This document shows positions 1 to 4,665 of a DNA stretch of 8,084 nucleotides, one piece after another. The stretch's first letter is position 1. The number at the start of each line of letters is the position of its first letter. This DNA comes from an uncultured Clostridia bacterium (GTDB taxonomy: Bacteria; Bacillota; Clostridia; Oscillospirales; Acutalibacteraceae). A program made the position numbers and the translations under genes. A model generated the notes under the pieces. The model did not search any database, had not been told where the DNA came from, and was given only the letters and a program-made list of their open reading frames with translations. The stretch is from positions 1 to 8,084 of the forward strand of contig CALDHV010000034.1 of NCBI GenBank assembly GCA_937902305.1. Reading direction: 5' to 3'.

Positions 1-1231
1 GCTCGACCAGCGTGAAATGCTCCGGTGCAAAGGTCGGGATCCCCTCAAAAACGAAGCGGTCGCCGCCCGAGGTGATGGTGTCGCCGATGGCGAATACACC
101 CGGATCAAACACGCCGATAATATCTCCCGCATACGCCTCATCCACGATCTCGCGCGACTCCGCCATCAACTGCTGAGGCTGGCTGAGACGCATTTCCTTT
201 TTGCCTTGGATATGGTAGACATCCATACCCTTTTCAAACTTGCCGGAGCAGATGCGCATAAACGCGACCCGGTCGCGGTGCGCCTTGTTCATATTGGCTT
301 GGATCTTGAATACAAACGCGGAAAAATGCTCGCCAAACGGATCGACATCTCCGCTGTCGGCGTGACGCGGCAGGGGAGCGGTGGTCATCCGCAAAAACTC
401 CTCCAAGAACGGCTCGACCCCGAAATTGGTCAGCGCCGACCCGAAAAATACCGGCGTAAGCTTGCCTGCCCGCACCGCATCCATATCAAACTCATATCCC
501 GCGCCGTCCAGTAGCTCCACATCGTCGGCAAGCGTCTGATAGAGATACGGCCCCAGCATATCCTTGAGCTTTTCGTCCTTCAGATCCACCGCGGTCGCCG
601 CAACCTCGTGCTGGGCGTTGCTCTGGTCGTCGTTGGCGGTGAACGCCAGGATGCGGTTGCCGCCGCGGTCATACACGCCGCGGAACTCCTTGCCCGAGCC
701 GATCGGCCAGTTCATCGGGTAGGTGCTGATGCCCAGCACCTGCTCAATATCCGACAGCAGGTCGAACGGGTTGCGGGACTCGCGATCCATTTTGTTGATG
801 AAGGTGAAGATCGGGATATGCCGCAGGACGCAGACCTTGAAAAGCTTGACGGTTTGCTTTTCCACGCCCTTGGAAGCATCAATAACCATAACCGCAGAAT
901 CCGCCGCCATCAGCGTGCGGTAGGTGTCCTCCGAAAAGTCCTGGTGTCCCGGTGTGTCCAGAATGTTGATACAATAGTCCTTGTAGTTAAACTGCATGAC
1001 CGATGACGTGACAGAAATACCGCGCTGTTTTTCGATCTCCATCCAGTCAGATACCGCGTGCTTATTGTTCTTTTTCCCCTTGACCATACCCGCCTGCTGG
1101 ATCGCGCCACCGTACAAAAGCAGTTTTTCCGTCAGCGTCGTTTTACCGGCATCAGGGTGGGAAATGATAGCAAAGGTGCGCCGCCGCAGGATCTCCTGCC
1201 GCGTGGCCAGCCCGTTTTCACTCATATCCAT
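1..1231 (-). CDS. prfC: Peptide chain release factor 3 (RF3), translational GTPase, partial (C-terminus off the left edge)
   Basis: RF3 is a cytoplasmic GTPase that recycles RF1/RF2 from the ribosome after peptide release. About 410 codons are visible; E. coli RF3 is about 529 residues, so roughly the last quarter lies beyond base 1. The G domain is clear: P-loop SHPDAGKT at residues 24-31, the RF3-type switch I SDWMEIEKQRGISVTSS at 61-77, DTPGH at 92-96 followed by QDFSEDTYRTL, and NKMD at 146-149. Further on, the segments TPVFFGSALTNFGVEPFLEE and FKIQANMNKAHRDRVAFMR match the RF3 G-domain end and domain II, which separates it from EF-G. The start at 1231 was chosen over the in-frame ATG at 1225 because the AAAGGA site at 1243-1248 lies 11 bases from the first and 17 from the second. 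It is transcribed divergently from trkA with its own promoter. Identification is very secure. Confidence 0.96.
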   Translation of the reverse strand, partial: MDMSENGLATRQEILRRRTFAIISHPDAGKTTLTEKLLLYGGAIQQAGMVKGKKNNKHAVSDWMEIEKQRGISVTSSVMQFNYKDYCINILDTPGHQDFSEDTYRTLMAADSAVMVIDASKGVEKQTVKLFKVCVLRHIPIFTFINKMDRESRNPFDLLSDIEQVLGISTYPMNWPIGSGKEFRGVYDRGGNRILAFTANDDQSNAQHEVAATAVDLKDEKLKDMLGPYLYQTLADDVELLDGAGYEFDMDAVRAGKLTPVFFGSALTNFGVEPFLEEFLRMTTAPLPRHADSGDVDPFGEHFSAFVFKIQANMNKAHRDRVAFMRICSGKFEKGMDVYHIQGKKEMRLSQPQQLMAESREIVDEAYAGDIIGVFDPGVFAIGDTITSGGDRFVFEGIPTFAPEHFTLVE

Positions 1232-1262
1232 TCGTCGATCGTTCCTTTCCGACTGTCAATAA

Positions 1263-1298
1263 CTTGGATATTGTACCGCAAAACGAAAAAATAATCAA
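1263..1298 (-). promoter_or_regulatory. Sigma-A-type promoter of prfC
   Basis: On the minus strand, TTGATT (1298-1293) and TACAAT (1275-1270) are separated by exactly 17 bases that are T-rich. Each box is close to the TTGACA/TATAAT consensus. Transcription would start near 1263, giving a leader of about 30 bases before the prfC ATG at 1231, with the ribosome binding site AAAGGA inside it. Confidence 0.72.
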
Positions 1299-1315
1299 GA
1301 AAAATCTGCCGGATT

Positions 1316-1345
1316 TTGCAAGAAAGCGCCTTGCAAGGATTGCAA
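1316..1345. repeat. Three TTGCAA repeats in the trkA promoter region
   Basis: The self-complementary hexamer TTGCAA occurs at 1316-1321, 1331-1336 and 1340-1345. The middle copy extends to the 8-base palindrome CTTGCAAG (1330-1337). The third copy doubles as the -35 box of the trkA promoter. Spacing of 15 and 9 bases between starts is not helical. Such a cluster could be a regulator binding site, but no known operator is recognised and chance is possible in an AT-rich promoter. Confidence 0.4.
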
Positions 1346-1374
1346 ATCGCGAATAATGTGCTATACTGTAAGTA
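1340..1374 (+). promoter_or_regulatory. Extended -10 promoter of the trkA-trkH operon
   Basis: TTGCAA (1340-1345) and TATACT (1362-1367) are 16 bases apart, and a TG dinucleotide at 1359-1360 forms the extended -10 element TGCTATACT. Transcription would start near 1374. This places the in-frame ATG at 1356 upstream of the transcript, which supports the trkA start at 1404. Confidence 0.72.
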
Positions 1375-1386
1375 TCTATGTAGGAA

Positions 1387-1395
1387 AAGGAAGGG
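1387..1395 (+). promoter_or_regulatory. Ribosome binding site that decides the trkA start
   Basis: AAGGAAGGG ends 8 bases before the ATG at 1404, an ideal spacing. No comparable site precedes the in-frame ATG at 1356. Confidence 0.75.
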
Positions 1396-1403
1396 TCGTC
1401 CTG

Positions 1404-2762
1404 ATGAAAATTGTGGTGATCGGATGCGGAAAGATCGGCTCCACCGTCATTGCCAGTCTGGCGGCGGAGGGGCACGACGTCACCGCCGTTGACCGTGACG
1501 CGACACATTTGAGCGAGGTCGTCAATGTGCAGGATGTCATCGGCGTTTGCGGAAACGGCGCCGACTATGACACGTTGATGGAGGCGGATATTGGCAAGGC
1601 GGATATGGTCGTTGCCGCCACCGACTCCGACGAGGTCAATATGCTTACCTGCTTTATGGCAGGACGGATGGGCGCGAAGAATACCATCGCCCGCATCCGC
1701 CAACCGGAATACAACGACCGCAATCTGCACTTCATGAAGGAGCAGTTGGGGCTGTCGATGATCATCAACCCCGAGCAATTGGCGGCGCAGGCGTTATTCC
1801 ACATTTTGCAGCTACCGTCCGCCGCCAAGGTCGAGACCTTCTCCCGCCGCAATTTTGAAATGATCGAATTACAGATCCGGGAGGACTCGATGCTGGTGGA
1901 TATCCCGCTCTCCAAGCTGCGGGAAAAATTCAAAGCCAAGTTTCTCGTCTGCGTCGTGCGCCGCGGCAACGACGTTTTCGTCCCCGACGGCCGCTTTGTC
2001 ATCAAAGCCGGCGACCGCATCGGGATGACCGCCCAGCCTGCCGAAATACACAAGCTCCTGCAATCCATCCATATGTCGAAAAAGCAGGTGCGCGACGTGA
2101 TGCTCCTCGGCGGCAGTCGTACGGCGTTTTACCTTGCCAAGCAATTGCTTGCCTCCGGCACCGGGGTCAAGATCCTCGAGATCGACCGGACGCTGTGCGA
2201 GGAGCTGTGCGAGGAGCTTCCCGGCGCGATGATACTGAGCGGCGACGGCACCAGCCGCGAGATGCTGCTTGAGGAAGGACTGCGGGATATGGATGCCTTC
2301 GTCGCCCTGACCGGGATGGACGAGCAGAATATCTTGATGTCGATTTTTGCGACATCGCAGAATGTGCCGAAGGTCATCGCCAAGATCAACCGGGAAAGAA
2401 TGGACACGATGGCGCGTCAGCTCGGATTGGAGTGTGTCGTTTCCCCGCGCAAGATCATTGCCGATGTATTGGTGCGGTATGCCCGCGCGTTGCAGAACTC
2501 CCTCGGCAGTAATGTCGAAACGCTGTATTCGCTGATGGACGGCAACGCGGAGGCGGTCGAGTTCAGTGTCCGGGACGACTCGCGTCTGGTGCATAAGCCG
2601 CTTAAGGAGCTGGTACTCAAGCCACAGACGCTCATCGCCGGCATCCTGCGCGGACGCGAATCCATCATTCCGACCGGCGACGATGTCATAAAGCCGGGGG
2701 ACAATGTCGTGGTCGTCGCCGCGGGACGCAAGCTACGCGATCTGTCGGAGATCCTGAAATAA
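1404..2762 (+). CDS. trkA: TrkA, regulatory NAD-binding subunit of the Trk potassium uptake system
   Basis: TrkA is the soluble ring protein that sits on the cytoplasmic face of the TrkH channel and gates it in response to bound nucleotide. At 452 residues it has the standard length (E. coli about 458) and the standard duplicated layout: RCK-N 1 (about 1-125), TrkA-C 1 (about 144-222), RCK-N 2 (about 230-348) and TrkA-C 2 (about 370-452). RCK-N 1 has the Rossmann motif GCGKIG at 7-12, with Asp30 at the end of the second strand to bind the nucleotide ribose. RCK-N 2 carries GGSRTA at 236-241 in the equivalent place, with a Ser where the middle Gly is usual, so its nucleotide pocket may be weaker. 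The reading frame stays open back to an ATG at 1356, but that codon lies inside the promoter. trkH follows after 19 bases, so the two form an operon. Identification is secure. Confidence 0.95.
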   Translation: MKIVVIGCGKIGSTVIASLAAEGHDVTAVDRDATHLSEVVNVQDVIGVCGNGADYDTLMEADIGKADMVVAATDSDEVNMLTCFMAGRMGAKNTIARIRQPEYNDRNLHFMKEQLGLSMIINPEQLAAQALFHILQLPSAAKVETFSRRNFEMIELQIREDSMLVDIPLSKLREKFKAKFLVCVVRRGNDVFVPDGRFVIKAGDRIGMTAQPAEIHKLLQSIHMSKKQVRDVMLLGGSRTAFYLAKQLLASGTGVKILEIDRTLCEELCEELPGAMILSGDGTSREMLLEEGLRDMDAFVALTGMDEQNILMSIFATSQNVPKVIAKINRERMDTMARQLGLECVVSPRKIIADVLVRYARALQNSLGSNVETLYSLMDGNAEAVEFSVRDDSRLVHKPLKELVLKPQTLIAGILRGRESIIPTGDDVIKPGDNVVVVAAGRKLRDLSEILK

Positions 2763-2781
2763 ACGCAAAAGAGGACGATTT

Positions 2782-4233
2782 ATGAATCGCAGAATGGTCA
2801 TATACACGCTCGGCGAGATCCTTTTGCTGGAGGCGGCTTTGATGTGCCTGCCGGCGGCGGTATCGCTCATCTACCACGAAACGTGCGCCCGGGCGTTTTT
2901 GCTGACGATCGCCGTGGCGGCGCTCATATCTCTGCTGATGATACGGTTCAGCCGCCCCGCCTCTCAGCTCATCTTTGCCAAGGACGGCTTTGTCATCGTC
3001 GCGCTGGCATGGCTCGGCGTTTCACTGGTCGGCTGTCTGCCGTTTATCATCAGCGGCGGCATTCCCTCCTTTGCGGATGCGTTTTTCGAAACGGTCAGCG
3101 GATTCACAACCACCGGCTCGTCCATCCTCACCGATGTGGAAAGCAAAGCGCACGGACTGCTGTTTTGGCGTAGCTTCACCCACTGGATCGGCGGCATGGG
3201 GGTGCTGGTGCTGATCATGGCGCTGGTGCCGTCCGGATCTGGACGCACAATGCACATCCTGCGGGCGGAAATGCCCGGGCCCATCGTCGGCAAGCTGGTG
3301 CCGCGGGTGCGCGACACGGCGAAGATCCTGTATATCATCTATTTCGTGATGACCGTCCTCGAAACGATCTTGCTTTGGTGCGGCGGGGATATGGACTTAT
3401 TTGAGAGCCTCGTTCACGCCTTTGGCACCGCCGGCACCGGCGGCTTCGGCATCAGGGGGGACAGCATCGGCAGCTACAGCGCCTATACACAATGGGTCAT
3501 CGCCGCTTTTATGCTGTTGTTCGGCGTGAACTTTAATCTCTACTATTTTATCCTCATCCGTAAGTTCCGCGCCGCCTTCGCCAGTCGGGAGCTGTGGTGC
3601 TACGGCGGCATCGTGCTGGTCAGCGCGACCGTCGTCACCATCAATATCGCGCCACTCTTCGCCGCTTTCGGCGAGCGGGTGCGCGCGGCGGTCTTCCAGG
3701 TAGCTTCCATCGTCACAACGACCGGCTATGCGACCGAGAACTTTGATCAATGGCCCGGACTGTCCCGCGGCATACTGTTTGTTCTGCTGTTTGTCGGCGG
3801 TTGCGCCGGCTCCACGGCGGGCGGGTTGAAGATCTCCCGCGTGATGCTGTTGTTCCGCATCGTCAAGCGGGATTTGCAACGTCTGCTCCACCCGCGCTCG
3901 GTCGGGGTCATCCGGCTGGAGGGCAAGCGGGTGGATGAGGAGACCGTCCGTGGCGTCAGCGCCTACTTCATCGTCTATTGTCTGCTGTTGTTGGCGGTAT
4001 TCCTGCTGTTGAGCTTCGGCTCACCGGAGTTTTCGATTGAGTGCAATATTTCTGCCGCCATCACCTGCCTCAATAATGTCGGACCCGGTGTCGGCGTGAT
4101 CGGCCCGGCGGGGAGCTTTGCGGGATATTCGAACTTTTCGAAAATCGTACTGTCGTTTGCGATGCTGTTCGGGCGGCTGGAGATATACCCGCTTTTGCTC
4201 GCCCTCATCCCGTCCACCTGGACGAAAAAGTGA
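2782..4233 (+). CDS. trkH: TrkH, potassium-conducting membrane subunit of the Trk uptake system
   Basis: TrkH is the ion-conducting subunit in the cytoplasmic membrane, built from four repeats of membrane helix, pore loop, membrane helix. At 483 residues it matches the family (E. coli TrkH about 483). All four selectivity-filter segments are visible, each with its key Gly: TTTGS at 109-113, GTAGTGG at 215-221, TTTGYAT at 312-318 and NNVGPGVG at 431-438. Other family marks are HWIGGMGVLV (134-143), GGCAGSTAGGLKISR (339-353) and the final GRLEIYPLL (464-472). Hydrophobic helices fill most of the remaining sequence, and two N-terminal helices (about 8-30 and 38-54) precede the first pore repeat, as expected for the TrkH rather than the shorter KtrB form. 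The start is supported by GAGGA at 2771-2775, 6 bases before the ATG. It is cotranscribed with trkA, its regulatory partner. The conserved filters suggest a working channel. Confidence 0.95.
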   Translation: MNRRMVIYTLGEILLLEAALMCLPAAVSLIYHETCARAFLLTIAVAALISLLMIRFSRPASQLIFAKDGFVIVALAWLGVSLVGCLPFIISGGIPSFADAFFETVSGFTTTGSSILTDVESKAHGLLFWRSFTHWIGGMGVLVLIMALVPSGSGRTMHILRAEMPGPIVGKLVPRVRDTAKILYIIYFVMTVLETILLWCGGDMDLFESLVHAFGTAGTGGFGIRGDSIGSYSAYTQWVIAAFMLLFGVNFNLYYFILIRKFRAAFASRELWCYGGIVLVSATVVTINIAPLFAAFGERVRAAVFQVASIVTTTGYATENFDQWPGLSRGILFVLLFVGGCAGSTAGGLKISRVMLLFRIVKRDLQRLLHPRSVGVIRLEGKRVDEETVRGVSAYFIVYCLLLLAVFLLLSFGSPEFSIECNISAAITCLNNVGPGVGVIGPAGSFAGYSNFSKIVLSFAMLFGRLEIYPLLLALIPSTWTKK

Positions 4234-4251
4234 AATAAGAAGCAACTGTTT

Positions 4252-4471
4252 GGAGGGCTATCCCTATGCGTGAATCGGCGATCGGAGCACATCCCGACCC
4301 TGCCGGGGCGTCTGTTCTTCCTCGAGGAGCCGGCAGGACGCCGTCAGCGGTATGGCAACGCTGGAGGAACTCAAAGCGGTCGGAAAACCGCTTATGGATG
4401 GAAAAGAACGATGCCGGCGAAGCCGAGCATAAACGGTTTTTTCACCGCTCCCGATTGGGAGCGGTTTCTTT
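4252..4471 (+). ncRNA. Candidate structured RNA or structured 3' UTR between trkH and the peptidase gene
   Basis: No gene is recognised here, but many segments are complementary. Outer pairs: ATGC 4266-4269 with GCAT 4427-4430, TCGGC 4275-4279 with GCCGA 4422-4426, TCGG 4282-4285 with CCGG 4414-4417, CATCC 4290-4294 with GGATG 4396-4400. Inner hairpins: CCTGCCGG 4299-4306 with CCGGCAGG 4330-4337 (8 perfect pairs), CAGCG 4345-4349 with CGCTG 4359-4363, and AAGCGGT 4374-4380 with ACCGCTT 4387-4393. The stretch ends in an intrinsic terminator. This layout, a closing stem around three hairpins plus terminator, suits a trans-acting RNA, a cis element or a long structured trkH 3' UTR. I match it to no named RNA family and see no good promoter of its own, so it may be made by readthrough from trkAH. 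GC-rich sequence also folds by chance. A weak open frame at 4266-4571 with a good GGAGGG site (4252-4257) is the alternative. Confidence 0.4.
4444..4471 (+). terminator. Intrinsic terminator downstream of trkH
   Basis: ACCGCTCCC (4444-4452) pairs perfectly with GGGAGCGGT (4457-4465) around the loop GATT, followed by TTTCTTT. This 9-pair GC-rich stem with a T-rich tail is a textbook rho-independent terminator. It would end the trkA-trkH transcript and any RNA made from the gap. Its arms share ACCGCT/AGCGGT with the hairpin at 4374-4393, so alternative pairing is possible. Confidence 0.85.
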
Positions 4472-4486
4472 ATTGTGCGCCCCCTA

Positions 4487-4523
4487 CATAATGTCGCTTG
4501 CGCATTATTTGCATAATGCGACA
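4487..4523. repeat. Inverted repeat with flanking CATAATG copies
   Basis: CGCATTAT (4501-4508) and ATAATGCG (4513-4520) are perfect inverted repeats around TTGC. The outer bases TGT (4492-4494) and ACA (4521-4523) are also complementary, and CATAATG recurs in direct orientation at 4487-4493 and 4512-4518. There is no T-run after it, so it is not a terminator. It lies about 60 bases upstream of the likely promoter of the peptidase gene and could be an operator; no regulator is identified. Confidence 0.45.
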
Positions 4524-4578
4524 GAGAGCGGGCACGATGCTGTTGTGATCATCACGGGGTCTTTTTCATAAAATATAG

Positions 4579-4623
4579 TTGCGTTTCGTTTCGTTATATG
4601 ATAAACTGATATAGGTATATTAT
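4579..4623 (+). promoter_or_regulatory. Likely promoter region of the dockerin peptidase gene
   Basis: The 45 bases are strongly AT-rich, unlike their surroundings. One candidate is TTGCGT (4579-4584), 17 bases, then TAAACT (4602-4607). TATGAT (4597-4602) and TATATT (4616-4621) are other possible -10 boxes, so the exact promoter cannot be fixed by eye. The leader would be about 35-50 bases and ends in the strong ribosome binding site AAGGAG at 4653-4658. Confidence 0.45.
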
Positions 4624-4665
4624 GCTTGTTGGGGCTATTTCACTCTTTTTTCAAGGAGAACAGCT

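Noticed and set aside
17..1006. Plus-strand open frames (17-514 and 608-1006) opposite prfC
   Set aside because: The minus-strand frame encodes an unbroken RF3 with all G motifs, so these are shadows.
1356..1403. Upstream in-frame start for trkA at 1356
   Set aside because: It lies before the predicted transcription start and inside the extended -10 promoter, with no ribosome binding site. The 16 extra residues precede the conserved MKIVVIGCG beginning of the family.
4250..4262. TTGGAGGGCTATC resembles a string near the 3' end of the Bacillus subtilis lysine riboswitch
   Set aside because: The rest of that aptamer would have to lie within trkH coding sequence, and none of its other conserved segments is visible. 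The match is mostly a ribosome-binding-site-like purine run.
4524..4570. A second terminator ending in the T-run at 4561-4565
   Set aside because: The preceding bases offer only a short palindrome (GTGATCATCAC) with no room for a loop and no strong GC stem.
4234..4665. A c-di-AMP (ydaO) riboswitch, suspected because that ligand controls many potassium transporters
   Set aside because: The conserved ydaO segments are not present here or upstream of trkA, and the trkA leader is only about 30 bases.
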